A stretch of DNA of 64,000 bases from an uncultured Lactococcus sp. (GTDB lineage: Bacteria; Bacillota; Bacilli; Lactobacillales; Streptococcaceae): assembly GCF_934191625.1 (NCBI RefSeq), contig NZ_CAKPUG010000002.1:322254-386253 (forward strand), read 5' to 3'. This document shows, one piece after another, positions 27,019 to 36,514 of this stretch (position 1 is the first letter of the stretch; the number at the start of each line of letters is the position of its first letter). The notes under the pieces are model-generated. The model saw only the letters and a list, made by a program, of their open reading frames with translations, did not search any database and had not been told where the DNA came from. Made by a program: the position numbers and the translations under genes.

Positions 27019-27659
27019 TTTGTTTGCTTTGCCACGTTGAATACACTCTTGAACCCACTTTACATCACCTGTTTCTCTTAAAAGGCTCTTCTCCTGGGAT
27101 CTGTACACCCTGTCAAAATAAGTTTCAACTGATTACTCCACCTTATTGTAGCCGCTGTTATAAGCCCGACATAAAAGACGTCTGCTCTGACTGTAAGATT
27201 TGGGAAAAGGAAGGCATTATTGTAAATCATCAAGCTGTCTTTACCTATAATACAGCCATGGAAGAATTCTTTAGTCGTTACAAATTTATGGGAGATTATC
27301 GCCTACATCATGTTTTTCACAAATATTTTCAAACAGAAAAAGGATATACAATTGTTCCAATTCCCGTGAGTAAGCAGCGCTTTCAGGAGAGAGGTTTCAA
27401 TCAGGTAACTGCACTCCTGCAGTCACTTCCTTTCAGTTCTCTTCTGGAAAAAGAAGAAGGACCTGCCCAAAATACGCGTACCAGAAATGAACGTCTTAAG
27501 AACAAAAATACCTTTACTTTAAAAGCAAAGGTAAAAGTACCAGATAAAATTTTACTGGTGGATGACGTTTATACTACTGGTCGTACGCTCCAACATGCTT
27601 TAGCTGTCTTAAAAGAAGGAGGGGCTCAGGAAATCAAAACCTTCTCCTTATGCCGTTGA
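27015..27659 (+). CDS. comFC: ComFC, phosphoribosyltransferase-like competence protein
   Basis: A 214-residue ComF-family protein needed for DNA uptake. An N-terminal zinc finger made of CLLC, CTPC, CSRC and CSDC pairs precedes a phosphoribosyltransferase domain with VPIPVSKQRFQERGFNQ and the PRPP loop LLVDDVYTTGRTL (about residue 175). It overlaps comFA by 4 bases (ATGA). The stop lies 2 bases from the stop of convergent dgkA, with no terminator between, so the two transcripts probably overlap. Confidence 0.93.
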   Translation: MICLLCHVEYTLEPTLHHLFLLKGSSPGICTPCQNKFQLITPPYCSRCYKPDIKDVCSDCKIWEKEGIIVNHQAVFTYNTAMEEFFSRYKFMGDYRLHHVFHKYFQTEKGYTIVPIPVSKQRFQERGFNQVTALLQSLPFSSLLEKEEGPAQNTRTRNERLKNKNTFTLKAKVKVPDKILLVDDVYTTGRTLQHALAVLKEGGAQEIKTFSLCR

Positions 27660-27661
27660 GT

Positions 27662-28123
27662 TTAAAAGAAAAGATGCCAAATTTTGGGCAAGAAGATAAA
27701 TGCAGCAACAATTACAGCAAAACCAGAAATGACTAAAACAGCTCCCGCAGCCATATCTTTGGCTCTTTTGGCGCGTAAATGAAACTGGTAATCAGCAGCC
27801 AAATCAACCACATTCTCAATAGCCGAATTGAAAAGCTCTGCCATAAAGACTAAAAAGATGGCAAGAAAAAGGAAAAGCCACTCAAATTCTTGAATTTGTA
27901 AAACAACACCCAAGATTAAAGCCAGCACACCAGAAAGCGTATGCTTGCGCATATTTCTTTCTTCTTTAAAAGCTGTCCAGATACCCGTAATTGCAAACTC
28001 CATGCTTGAAATAACATTCGTATTTTTCCAACGTTTGCGCTGGGTATTCTCTGGGACTTCACCGTCCGCAAAGTCTTCCTTATTGAAAATTTTTACATCT
28101 TTTTCGTTATCTTTTAAGTCCAT
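27662..28123 (-). CDS. dgkA: Undecaprenol / diacylglycerol kinase (DgkA family)
   Basis: A 153-residue membrane kinase of the small DgkA family. In Gram-positives it phosphorylates undecaprenol for cell-wall carrier recycling. The family core [19 protein letters not shown] (about residue 95) and the following [13 protein letters not shown] are intact, with three hydrophobic helices. A roughly 35-residue hydrophilic N-terminal extension precedes the usual start. It overlaps ybeY by 17 bases. Confidence 0.92.
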   Translation of the reverse strand: MDLKDNEKDVKIFNKEDFADGEVPENTQRKRWKNTNVISSMEFAITGIWTAFKEERNMRKHTLSGVLALILGVVLQIQEFEWLFLFLAIFLVFMAELFNSAIENVVDLAADYQFHLRAKRAKDMAAGAVLVISGFAVIVAAFIFLPKIWHLFF

Positions 28124-28595
28124 AAGCAGTCAAAATCTCCTCCTGAAGTCCGAACATTTCTGCTTCTTCTTCTGGAGTATAATGATCGTAGCCATTAATG
28201 TGTAAGAAGCCATGAACAGCTAACCAGCCATATTCACGTTCAAGGGAATGTCCATAATCTGCTGCTTGCTCGGCAGCTTTATCGATTGAGATAAAGAGTT
28301 CACCAATAAAAGGATCAAGCTCATCCATCAATTCTTCTGGAATATCCATATCTTCATCAAAGAAAAACTCATTTTCATCAGGTTTATATTCAAGTGAAAT
28401 AACATCCGTCGGTGCATCTTTCTCTCTGTACTCCAGATTAATTTCTTGTGAGCGCGCATTATCAACGAAAGTTACAGACATTTCTTTTGAATCTGAAAGT
28501 TTTATATAATCTGCAGCAAAACTTAATAATTTTTCAGTCTGCTCAATAATTTCTTTTGAAACTTTTTCTGTTTCATCAACTAATTCTATATACAT
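28107..28595 (-). CDS. ybeY: Endoribonuclease / rRNA maturation factor YbeY
   Basis: A 162-residue zinc metalloprotein of the UPF0054 family that acts in 16S rRNA 3' maturation and ribosome quality control. The zinc motif [11 protein letters not shown] (about residue 127) is complete. It sits in the conserved phoH-ybeY-dgkA order, with a nudix gene inserted between phoH and ybeY. Confidence 0.95.
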   Translation of the reverse strand: MYIELVDETEKVSKEIIEQTEKLLSFAADYIKLSDSKEMSVTFVDNARSQEINLEYREKDAPTDVISLEYKPDENEFFFDEDMDIPEELMDELDPFIGELFISIDKAAEQAADYGHSLEREYGWLAVHGFLHINGYDHYTPEEEAEMFGLQEEILTAYGLKR

Positions 28596-28604
28596 TCTAT
28601 TCCT

Positions 28605-29078
28605 TTATATGTTTTTGCTGTTCTCTCTCATTTTTTTCGCGAAATCTAAGAGCGGCGTTTTTGTCGAAGGCATAATATTTTCTGGTAATTGATCAAATGT
28701 AAACCATTGAGCATCGAGAACTTCACTTTCTTCAAAAACCATTTGACCTGAAAAATCGTTGCTGACATAAACGGTGTCCACGATGTGAACTTCATCACCA
28801 TTTGGATAACAGAAATGCTGCTCTTCCCCCGAACACACGGTGAATAATTCCATACTTTCTACAGTCAAACCTATTTCCTCAAAAAGCTCTCTGCTTGCAG
28901 CTTCTTCTGCTGTTTCTCCAGGTTCGATTGAACCGCCATGATAAGACCAACACCCTGTATCCTTACGTTTCTGAAGCAAGACTCCTTCTTCATTATAGAT
29001 AATTATGCTGGCACATGCAACAACAAGTGGACGCGGGCCCAATATTTTACGTAAGTAGAGAACATAACCTTCAGACAT
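28605..29078 (-). CDS. Nudix hydrolase
   Basis: A 157-residue pyrophosphohydrolase. The Nudix box GSIEPGETAEEAASRELFEE, followed by IGL, is a full match. ATG 29078 is chosen over an upstream in-frame ATG (29105) because AAGGAGAG lies 5 bases ahead and this removes an overlap with phoH. The substrate is unknown. The position inside the phoH-ybeY-dgkA run is an insertion relative to the common order. Confidence 0.9.
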   Translation of the reverse strand: MSEGYVLYLRKILGPRPLVVACASIIIYNEEGVLLQKRKDTGCWSYHGGSIEPGETAEEAASRELFEEIGLTVESMELFTVCSGEEQHFCYPNGDEVHIVDTVYVSNDFSGQMVFEESEVLDAQWFTFDQLPENIMPSTKTPLLDFAKKMRENSKNI

Positions 29079-29079
29079 C

Positions 29080-30039
29080 TTACTCTCCTTTTTTCTCGTA
29101 AGCATTAATAATTTGAGCTACAACAGGATGACGGACGACGTCCTTAGCTGTAAAGTAGACAAAGTCAATACTATTTAAACCAGAAAGTTTTTCTTTTGCA
29201 TCAATCAAACCAGATTTGGCCTTAGCCGGCAAATCAATCTGTGATATATCACCATTGACAATCATTTTTGAATTGAAACCTAAACGTGTCAGGAACATTT
29301 TCATTTGCATTGTTGTTGTATTTTGCGCTTCATCCAAGATAACAAAGGCATCATCTAAAGTACGTCCACGCATGTAAGCTAAGGGTGCAATTTCAATAAT
29401 ACCTCGTTCCATCATGCGCTCTGTCGCATTTTTCCCAAGAATTTGAAATAATGCATCATAAACTGGTCGCAAATAAGGATCTACTTTTTCTTGTAAATCT
29501 CCCGGTAAGAACCCCAGATTTTCACCAGCCTCTACAGCCGGGCGAGTTAAAATAATACGTTTAACTTGCCCATGACGCAAGGCTTGAACTGCCATAACAA
29601 CTGCTAAAAAGGTCTTTCCTGTACCGGCAGGACCAATGCCGAAGACGACATCATGATGTTTCACACTGTCTACATAGAGCTTTTGCCCCACATTTTTTAA
29701 CCGAATTGGTGTACCAACAGCATCTTTAGTGAGCTCGATTTCATAAAGTGTAATGAAATTTTCGATATTATCTTCCAGCACCATTTTAACTGCAATCATC
29801 GCATCAGAGCTATGGACAGGTAAACCACGAGAAATCAAAACTAAAAGAGCCTGTAAAACTTTACGTGCTTGCTCAGGCGCTACTTCATTATCAGCAAAAA
29901 TCTGTACGCGCTCCCCGCGATAGTTTATATCAACAGCAAGTTGAGATTCAATCAACTGAGCATTCTTATCCTGTGAACCAAAAAGTAAAACTGCATCTTC
30001 TGGATTTTCCAACTTAAATTCTACGGAATGTCTAGCCAA
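29080..30039 (-). CDS. phoH: PhoH family ATPase
   Basis: A cytosolic P-loop ATPase of the PhoH/PhoL type, linked to RNA metabolism beside YbeY. Walker A is GPAGTGKTFLA (about residue 122), Walker B VILDEAQNTT (about 225). TTG 30039 is preferred as start: GGAAGG lies 8 bases upstream and streptococcal homologs begin at this point. An ATG eight codons upstream (30063) has no ribosome binding site. First gene of the phoH-nudix-ybeY-dgkA unit. Confidence 0.93.
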   Translation of the reverse strand: MARHSVEFKLENPEDAVLLFGSQDKNAQLIESQLAVDINYRGERVQIFADNEVAPEQARKVLQALLVLISRGLPVHSSDAMIAVKMVLEDNIENFITLYEIELTKDAVGTPIRLKNVGQKLYVDSVKHHDVVFGIGPAGTGKTFLAVVMAVQALRHGQVKRIILTRPAVEAGENLGFLPGDLQEKVDPYLRPVYDALFQILGKNATERMMERGIIEIAPLAYMRGRTLDDAFVILDEAQNTTTMQMKMFLTRLGFNSKMIVNGDISQIDLPAKAKSGLIDAKEKLSGLNSIDFVYFTAKDVVRHPVVAQIINAYEKKGE

Positions 30040-30244
30040 ACAAATACCTTCCTGTTCTTTCATTTATAATCTTTTGTTTATTATATCATATTTCATAAGC
30101 TATGCGCTTTCATACTCTTCTCAATAATTAAGAAAAACGACATTTGAATTGAGACTTCTTTGGCTTTTCTTGCTCTAAATTATAAAAAAATAATATTTTT
30201 TAGTGAAAATTTGAAGTTTTTTACGTTTGATATAGTGTAAGGCA

Positions 30245-30300
30245 AAAAAGATGTTACGCATTGAAAGGAGACACTTAAATATAACATCAGCATTAAGAAG
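30245..30300 (+). other. Leader region of the decayed peptide cassette, with inverted repeat
   Basis: GATGTTA and TAACATC arms flank about 30 bases ahead of the peptide pseudogene. A second purine-rich AAGGAG (about 30265) lies inside the loop and the strong AAGGAGG sits just after. The stretch from 30064 to here otherwise shows only AT-rich promoter-like sequence. Confidence 0.4.
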
Positions 30301-30311
30301 GAGGAAATCAT

Positions 30312-30587
30312 CTGCCAAGCAAAAAACTAGTCATTACCGTTCTCACAGCCCTTGCACTCACGTCAGGTTCTGCTTTAGTGCAGGCAAATGACGTTCCAAG
30401 ACCAGCTCCCAGAGTTTGGGTGGCTACTGTCGTACATCAAAGAGTGTACACACCACAAGGTAGACTTGTTCAGACCTTTTATCGTGAATTGAGGGTTGTA
30501 AATGGCTAGAGGGTCAGAAGAACTCCACTCTATCCTAATACAAACGGAACACGTTACTATCAAGACTACATTTACCATACTTACTAA
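30312..30587 (+). pseudogene. Decayed small secreted peptide (bacteriocin-like)
   Basis: A 91-codon frame with a perfect AAGGAGG seven bases upstream, but the expected start codon is CTG and codon 66 is an amber stop (TAG, 30507-30509). Reading through gives a Lys-rich start, a hydrophobic signal segment (LVITVLTALALTSGSALVQA) ending in Ala-x-Ala, then a basic, Tyr-rich mature part ending in YYQDYIYHTY. The size and the linked permease and ATPase resemble lactococcin-972-type three-gene cassettes. The mature sequence does not clearly match that family, so the type is left open. Confidence 0.65.
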
Positions 30588-30651
30588 GAAATAAAAATGA
30601 CGGAAGGAGAAAATACTTTATTTTCCCTTCATTCTTTTTAAGGGGAAAAAT

Positions 30652-31824
30652 ATGTTTATACTAAAAAAATTTGTAAGTAGCAATAAAAATAACGTCCTGC
30701 TCTCTCTATTGTTGACCGGCTTAATTCTCCAGTTCATTGCCTTTGAAACTGTGGGAATTAGTCTTCCTAATGGATTAGGATTAGAAAATACAACACAAGA
30801 AAATATTAAATCTAATGAAAAGAGTATTAAGGAAATCAAAAGCCTTATTGAATCTGGTAATAGACCAGAGAATGGTGAACAACTTTTAGCTGAATCTGAA
30901 GAAGAGTTAAAACTAGACAAGAGAAAACTCCATGCACTAGAAGAAAATAATTATAATGCGTTTTGGCGTTTAGATAACATTTATAATGAAAAAAGGATTA
31001 AAAAACTAGAAGAAACCTAGAAAAATGACGAATACCTTCCATTTGGTGGTGGGTATGAGCATATTAAGGCAACATCCAAATGGTACCGCCAAGTCCTAGC
31101 CAGTGGGCAAAACTTTCCTCAAGCTCCTGGACTAAACCCATCAGGTATCGGCGCTGCCCAATATATTTTGATTGGCTTAGGAGGACTTTATGGTCTAATC
31201 TTACTGACTTTCATCTGTGGAGATAGCTTGGCGATGGAGATGCCGAATGGCTTGCGTTACTATCACCTGATGAAAAAAGATAAAAAAATGCTTCATTTCC
31301 AGCATCTGTTTATCCCTACTGCTTTTGTGTCAATGCTTATCCTTTCTGCCTTGCTCGTTTTTGTCCTCATTGCTGGGTTACAGTTTGGCTTAGGCTCTTG
31401 GAGCTTTCCAAACTTTATCGTCGGAGCGACTTATGATATATTCCAAGGCGAGGAGTTGCTCTGGCGTTTGCTCTATCTTCTTCTGTCCATCCTCTTTATT
31501 ACGAGCCTCGGACAACTCCTCTCACAGGTTATCAGAAAAGCTTATATTCCTTCAGCAATTATCGCTTTACTGATGGTCGTTTACTCTGCTATCCATACCC
31601 ATGAAGTGATGAGACCAGTCATTAAGTGGATTTCTTTAACCTACTTAAACATTAATACTGTCTTTCAGTTTTCCAACGGCGAAAAGGCTTGGGCGATTTC
31701 TGGGAACTTCCTCTTTGGGAGGGATTCACTCTGGATTGGTGCGCTTGTACTGCTCTCTTGCAGTATTCTTTTCTATGGCACCAGCCATTTCTTGTTTACA
31801 AAGTACATTTATAGAAAGGTTTAA
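30652..31824 (+). pseudogene. ABC transporter permease, interrupted by an amber codon
   Basis: A 390-codon permease frame with AAGGGG before the ATG. It is open except for a TAG at 31018-31020 (codon 123). The upstream part has one helix and a charged, probably extracellular, coiled segment; the downstream part has five further helices. The two halves are in the same frame, so this is a nonsense mutation and not a frameshift. Likely partner of the ATPase at 31831 in exporting, or giving immunity to, the peptide encoded upstream. Confidence 0.75.
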
Positions 31825-31830
31825 TCTCTT

Positions 31831-32464
31831 ATGAAACTTGTAATAAATAACTTGACGACTAATACTCTCAGTAAGGTTTATCTCATGCTTGATAAAACAG
31901 GACTTTATGGTATCATTGGGCGAAATGGCAAAGGAAAATCTACCCTTTTTACTGCAATCAATAAGGAGATGAATTACCAAGGAGAAATTCTTATCTCTGA
32001 TAGCCAAATATCAAGGCAGAATTGCCTATGTAGCGACACTTGATATTTTTGATGATAACCTTAGAGCAATGGATTATATTAAGGTTTTGAAAGGTAAGGA
32101 GTTGGAGAATGGCCAAAAATATATGCCCATGTTCTCCGCTTCACGTTTCTTTGAAAAACCAATCAAAAAATATTCTCTCGGAATGAAAGAAATACTGGCA
32201 TTTATTTATACGGTAAGTCTTGAAGCGGATATTATTATCATTGATGAGCTGATGAATGGGCTTGACCATACGATGCGTGCCAAAGCTTTTCAAATCTTAA
32301 AAGAGCTTGCCAAAACAAAAATTATCTTGCTTACTTCTCATATCTTGGAAGAAGTTGAAAAATATTGCGATAAAGTTTATTTCCTTTCGAAATATGGCTT
32401 TGATGATGTTTTAGATTTTGAAGAAGCCACAAAAATAATTAGAGGATCACAGGTATTTATATAA
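31831..32464 (+). pseudogene. ABC transporter ATPase, frameshifted
   Basis: Two overlapping frames form one ABC ATPase of about 210 residues. The first (31831-32043) holds Walker A GIIGRNGKGKST. The second (32069-32464) holds the signature YSLGMKE and Walker B IIIIDELMNGLD. The total is 634 bases, one more than a multiple of three. The shift falls near 31995-32015, where the second frame already reads RIAYVATLDIF. With the broken peptide and permease genes this makes a fully inactivated cassette. Confidence 0.8.
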
Positions 32465-32513
32465 AAAAGACAATGAGGATTCACAGCAAATATGATTTTC
32501 TCATTGTCTTTTA
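32464..32513 (+). terminator. Terminator of the decayed cassette
   Basis: AAAGACAATGAG pairs with CTCATTGTCTTT across a 22-base loop and is followed by T residues on the plus strand. Confidence 0.75.
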
Positions 32514-32517
32514 GATC

Positions 32518-32545
32518 TATAAAAAAAGCCCCTCCGAAGAGGGAC
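32518..32545 (-). terminator. Terminator of rplU-prp-rpmA
   Basis: TCCCTC/GAGGGG stem with a TTCG loop and seven T residues after it on the minus strand. Confidence 0.88.
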
Positions 32546-32555
32546 CTGTTTACCA

Positions 32556-32840
32556 TTATTTAGCTACTGCTGGGTAAACTGAAACATGTTTTTTACCACG
32601 TTTCATTTCAAATTTAACGTGTCCTTCGATTTTAGCGAAGAGAGTGTCATCGCCACCACGACCAACGTTAGCACCTGGATGGATATGTGTACCACGTTGA
32701 CGGAAAAGGATTGAACCGCCGCTTACAAGTTCACCGTCAGATGCTTTAGCACCAAGACGTTTAGCTTGTGAGTCACGACCATTGGAAGTAGAACCCCCAC
32801 CTTTTTTGTGGGCGAAGAGTTGCAGATTAAGTTCAAGCAT
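32556..32840 (-). CDS. rpmA: 50S ribosomal protein L27
   Basis: A 94-residue protein of the large subunit near the peptidyl-transferase centre. It starts [17 protein letters not shown]: the short extension before AHKKGGG is the Firmicute pro-sequence, cut after LQLF by the Prp protease encoded just upstream. ATG 32840 has GGAGGG 7 bases ahead; longer in-frame starts lie inside prp and are rejected. Confidence 0.97.
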   Translation of the reverse strand: MLELNLQLFAHKKGGGSTSNGRDSQAKRLGAKASDGELVSGGSILFRQRGTHIHPGANVGRGGDDTLFAKIEGHVKFEMKRGKKHVSVYPAVAK

Positions 32841-33177
32841 TATATTGCCCTCCATTTTCAATTTTAAGTGTAATGTATTGGCTGTAATTATTTGATACTT
32901 CTCGCATAGCATTCTCAAATGCTTGGAGGAGTGTTTGAGCCAATTCGCCTTGTCTTTCAGGAGTACTCAAAGGTATTTCAACATAAAGGTAACCATCTTC
33001 CATGTTGGCAATAGGTTTAATCTTTGCCATTTCATAGAGATTGTTTGCTGTTGTAATTGACAACACACTCACAGCTGCACAGACCACATCGTGGCCATAT
33101 TCACCTGATTCAGCATGCCCAGAGATCTCATAGGAAACTATTTTATCTCGCTTTGTCCTGATAACCGCTTCAATCAT
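32833..33177 (-). CDS. prp: Ribosomal-processing cysteine protease Prp
   Basis: A 114-residue cysteine protease that trims L27. The catalytic pair sits in [18 protein letters not shown] (His about 21, Cys about 33). Its place between rplU and rpmA is invariant in Firmicutes with extended L27, and it overlaps rpmA by 8 bases. Confidence 0.94.
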   Translation of the reverse strand: MIEAVIRTKRDKIVSYEISGHAESGEYGHDVVCAAVSVLSITTANNLYEMAKIKPIANMEDGYLYVEIPLSTPERQGELAQTLLQAFENAMREVSNNYSQYITLKIENGGQYNA

Positions 33178-33180
33178 ACT

Positions 33181-33495
33181 TTAAGCGTTGATTGATTTGA
33201 TGACAACCTTAGTGTAAGGTTGACGATGACCTTGTTTACGGTGTGAGTGTTTTTTAGGTTTATATTGGAAAGTAACAACTTTCTTTTGTTTACCGTGTTT
33301 TTCAACTTCACCGACAACTGTTGCACCTGAAACGAGTGGAGCACCAACTTTAGTAGTAGCACCGCCGACAAGAACAACTTCATCAAAAGTTACAGTTTGA
33401 CCAGCTTCAACGTTAAGTTTTTCAACGTAGATTACTTGTCCTTCTTCAACTTTGACTTGTTTACCACCAGTTTTGATGATTGCGTAGTTTGACAT
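33181..33495 (-). CDS. rplU: 50S ribosomal protein L21
   Basis: A 104-residue large-subunit protein that binds 23S rRNA. The start [17 protein letters not shown] and the end [17 protein letters not shown] are textbook L21. First gene of the rplU-prp-rpmA operon, with GGAGGAATCACA ahead of the ATG and a structured leader upstream. Confidence 0.97.
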   Translation of the reverse strand: MSNYAIIKTGGKQVKVEEGQVIYVEKLNVEAGQTVTFDEVVLVGGATTKVGAPLVSGATVVGEVEKHGKQKKVVTFQYKPKKHSHRKQGHRQPYTKVVIKSINA

Positions 33496-33496
33496 T

Positions 33497-33619
33497 GTGA
33501 TTCCTCCTTGTTAGATTTTGTGCCGTAATACGGCTGTAAGACTCGCCTTGGACCGTGAGCTAATGCTACTTAAACGGTACCTCGTGCGGTTGTACTTTAT
33601 GGGAGACCACAAAGACAAC
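33497..33619 (-). promoter_or_regulatory. Structured 5' leader, candidate L21 autoregulatory element
   Basis: A roughly 120-base leader with a GCCGT/ACGGC hairpin near the end, an ACCGT/ACGGT long-range pair, and CCGCACGAGGTACCG. Firmicute rplU genes often carry an L21 leader in this position. Assignment rests on position and foldability, not a motif search. Confidence 0.55.
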
Positions 33620-33625
33620 TATATA

Positions 33626-33654
33626 AGTATAACAGAAAATATTCTTCAATTCAA
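33626..33654 (-). promoter_or_regulatory. rplU promoter
   Basis: Minus strand TTGAAT (33649-33654), 17 bases, TATACT (33626-33631). Confidence 0.75.
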
Positions 33655-33759
33655 GTGGGATGACAAGCTTTTTTGCTTCTAATATTATTAAAACTTAAGT
33701 TGGCATATACCAGTTGCTTTTAATCAATAACGTATGTAAGTCTCACTTGTATCTATCCA

Positions 33760-34668
33760 CTACTTAGGAACCACCGTAGTCAAACCTTTGCGGTATACTG
33801 TTATATCTAAAGGTAGCGGCGAGCTTTTATCTCCATCAATCCTTGAATAAGGTATATCGTGTTTTTTATTGGCTTGAGCACTTATTTCTAAATGATCTGT
33901 GTCAAAATAAGTAATCTCCATAAAATCTTCAATTTGTCCCTTACGTAGCTTATTAAGGTGGAATAATATTTTAAGTAAATTAATTTCTTTCAAAGAATAT
34001 ACTCGGATAAGTCCATCATCTACCTTAGCGTCTGGCGATAAAGCTTGCCTGCCTCCGATAGTATTTGTCATTGTAATTAATAATAATTTCGTTTTTAGCG
34101 CTTTTGTTTCACCCTTATATTTGAGGTTGATATAATAACTTTTGTTGTGTCGAATAACCTTATAAGCATCTTTTAAGTAAGCCAAGGGACCAAATTTTTT
34201 CTTGTCTGAACTCCTCACATTTTGGGCGATGTCAGCTAAAATACCCAAGGTCAAACTAGAAATCATATAATTCTCATTTACTTTAGCAATATCAAATTTT
34301 TGACGTTCTCCATCAATAAGATTTTGTAAGGCTGCTTCAATATTTTGAGGAATATGAAGTGATTTTGACAAATTATTGACAGTACCATTGGGAAGGATGC
34401 CTAAAATAGACTCTCCACCCCCTTCAAACACACCGGCACATATTTTATTGATAGTTCCATCCCCACCTAATGCAACAACAAAGTCTGTATCTTCTTGACT
34501 TGCCTTCTTAGCTAATCGTACAGCATCTTCTGGAGTATCTGGATTGACATATTCCACATGAAAATCTTTGTTTTCTTCTTTGTCAAAAAAATTCTTGATC
34601 GTACTTAATACTTTTTCTTCATCATTTTTTCCTGATTTTTCATTATAAAATACTTTTACCTGTTTCAT
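33760..34668 (-). CDS. Diacylglycerol kinase-type lipid kinase (DagK/YegS family)
   Basis: A 302-residue soluble lipid kinase. Family motifs: YNEKSGK at the start, the nucleotide-binding LGGDGTINK (about residue 70) and LPNGTVNNLSKSLHIP (about 92). Homologs phosphorylate diacylglycerol to return it to phospholipid synthesis after lipoteichoic acid assembly. AGGAGG precedes the start. The 91-base gap from the DUF998-like gene upstream suggests a separate unit. Confidence 0.9.
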   Translation of the reverse strand: MKQVKVFYNEKSGKNDEEKVLSTIKNFFDKEENKDFHVEYVNPDTPEDAVRLAKKASQEDTDFVVALGGDGTINKICAGVFEGGGESILGILPNGTVNNLSKSLHIPQNIEAALQNLIDGERQKFDIAKVNENYMISSLTLGILADIAQNVRSSDKKKFGPLAYLKDAYKVIRHNKSYYINLKYKGETKALKTKLLLITMTNTIGGRQALSPDAKVDDGLIRVYSLKEINLLKILFHLNKLRKGQIEDFMEITYFDTDHLEISAQANKKHDIPYSRIDGDKSSPLPLDITVYRKGLTTVVPK

Positions 34669-34757
34669 TTACACCTCCTCTTTAGATTTCATTCTATCAT
34701 AGCATTTTTTTGAGGTAAAAAGCTGGACTTCCATTCCAATAGAGCAAAAGTCACTGT

Positions 34758-35936
34758 CTATCTCTCTGTGATTTTTTCAACATCTTTTACAATATCCACT
34801 TGATAAACAACACGCGGATTAAACAATATACGAACCAGTGTATTAATCAAGAGCATAATCCACGCAAAGGATAAACTGAATGATAATATCTCAAATGCTG
34901 TCAAGTTGAGATAATATAACGGATGCCATAAAAAGTAACCGAAAACAATCAGTGCAGCTAAACCATAAGAAATACGATACATATTTTTATCTAAATCTGG
35001 TAAAAACCAGCGTATACCTAGAATAGACAGGCTCATAAATAAAACAATGAGCTGGGCTGCCACATCGTGCATAATATGTGCTAAGCCGTCACCATTATTG
35101 GGAATCAGCCCTACTAAAGCAATAGAAATAGCACATAAAGTTAATAAGATTTGCAAAATCATAAAACGTATTCGATGTCCTAGCTTTTCACGGATAGATA
35201 CAAAAATGTAGTCAAACAAGGCAATCATCAGCGCTGCTGAAACTACCAAAGTCATATTAAATTGCAAACTGGTGTTAGACTCACTTGTCCCTAAGAGGCT
35301 AAAGTTCTTTTGCCACCAGTATTGATTATTGTTAGCAGCCATACTTGCTACAAGTCCACCAACAGAAACCATAATAAGCATATTAATCATCATCTGGATG
35401 GAGAATGTATCTACGGCAAAAATAAGCAAGTAGTTTAAAATACCAGAAAAGATAGCAAAAAGCATCATTGAGGTAAAAACATCAAAACTCAAGCCATAAA
35501 AGAGCTGATTTAAGAACCAGAATAAGGCCACTAAACCTAAAGTAACGATAATAAAAACAGAAAGAATTACAGATGGAAAAGTACGCCAATATACGCGTGG
35601 CAGCATAGTGTTGTAAAGTTCTTTTCGTTTTTTTATAAAAGCTACAATAAAGGAAGTCAAAGCCATCGCATTGGCAATAACTAAAACACCAGTCGAAATT
35701 GAAGCCGTCCCCGATAGTCTAATCTGACTAAGTCCCATGACCTGAGTGGCAACAAAAAAGAGGAGTGTACTAAGCGCTGTAGGTATCAAAAAAACTCGCG
35801 CTGCATCTTCTCTCTTGTTGGGGGTTTTAGCACGAATGGTGAAGCTGTTTTTATTATTTTCAACCACTTCGATTTCTTTTTCACCTGACAACTCCAGCTG
35901 GTCGTACAGTTCCTCAGGGAGTAATATTTTTTTCAT
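34758..35936 (-). CDS. Multispanning membrane protein with small N-terminal domain (DUF998-like), copy 1
   Basis: A 392-residue protein. Residues 1-40 form a soluble beta-type segment starting MKKILLPEELYDQLEL, reminiscent of AbrB/MazE-like swapped hairpins. About eight hydrophobic helices follow (about 45-375), and a short tail VVYQVDIVKDVEKI ends it. A NFSLLGTSES stretch after WWQ lies mid-protein, as in DUF998. A paralog with the same layout is at 60951-62111. The ATG follows the DUF1934 stop directly (TAAATG), so translation is coupled. Function unknown. Confidence 0.7.
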   Translation of the reverse strand: MKKILLPEELYDQLELSGEKEIEVVENNKNSFTIRAKTPNKREDAARVFLIPTALSTLLFFVATQVMGLSQIRLSGTASISTGVLVIANAMALTSFIVAFIKKRKELYNTMLPRVYWRTFPSVILSVFIIVTLGLVALFWFLNQLFYGLSFDVFTSMMLFAIFSGILNYLLIFAVDTFSIQMMINMLIMVSVGGLVASMAANNNQYWWQKNFSLLGTSESNTSLQFNMTLVVSAALMIALFDYIFVSIREKLGHRIRFMILQILLTLCAISIALVGLIPNNGDGLAHIMHDVAAQLIVLFMSLSILGIRWFLPDLDKNMYRISYGLAALIVFGYFLWHPLYYLNLTAFEILSFSLSFAWIMLLINTLVRILFNPRVVYQVDIVKDVEKITER

Positions 35937-36314
35937 TTAACTCAATTTCCAATCAATTCTCATCCGGTATTCCCCGATAGGGATATCATTTTGAGCTAAA
36001 CGGTATTTCAATTTCACATGTTTTAACTCTTCACTCATATGAAAACCATCTGTCAAAATCTCCAAACGTCCTAAACCTTCATAAAGAGTATGTGTCGGAA
36101 GCTCCTTATGAAAACGCATGATAACTGGTTTTTCAGCATAACGGGTCATGCTCAGTTCTGTTTCATCGAACTTTATCAAGACTTTTTCTTCTTCAGCATT
36201 CTTATAATATAATGCAATTTTATTCCCTAACTTTTTAACATCACCTTCAAAAGTTTCACGAATAAATTCTTCTTGTCCATCAATAACAATACGGTTCCGA
36301 ATAGTAATTTCCAT
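35937..36314 (-). CDS. DUF1934 family calycin-like protein
   Basis: A 125-residue beta-rich protein starting MEITIRNRIVIDGQEEF and containing GRLEILTDGFHMSEE, both typical of DUF1934 (YwiB-like). Function unknown; the fold is a small lipocalin-like barrel. An in-frame extension to 36398 exists, but the family begins at 36314. The ribosome binding site is weak. Confidence 0.85.
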   Translation of the reverse strand: MEITIRNRIVIDGQEEFIRETFEGDVKKLGNKIALYYKNAEEEKVLIKFDETELSMTRYAEKPVIMRFHKELPTHTLYEGLGRLEILTDGFHMSEELKHVKLKYRLAQNDIPIGEYRMRIDWKLS

Positions 36315-36514
36315 AACTGTTATTTTACTATAACTTGCCTTAATAGTAAAATGGCAATTTATATCAATTTCGGTTATAATTATATTACAGTAATGCAAGA
36401 GTTTTCATTAAGTTAGAGTCTCTTTTGATGACTCTTTGACGAAAAACTTATCTTGAAACTAAAATATGTTCAATCACTTCAAGATAATTGCATGCAAAAT
36501 GCAAAGGAGGTTGT

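Noticed and set aside
30312..30587. Assignment of the peptide to lactococcin 972
   Set aside because: Length and gene order are similar, but the mature residues do not show the family's pattern and the permease is much shorter than the usual partner.
30507..31020. Reassigned amber codons (both in-frame stops in the peptide and permease are TAG)
   Set aside because: The ATPase in the same cassette also has a frameshift and the peptide has lost its start codon, so ordinary decay explains all lesions; nothing here suggests a suppressor system.
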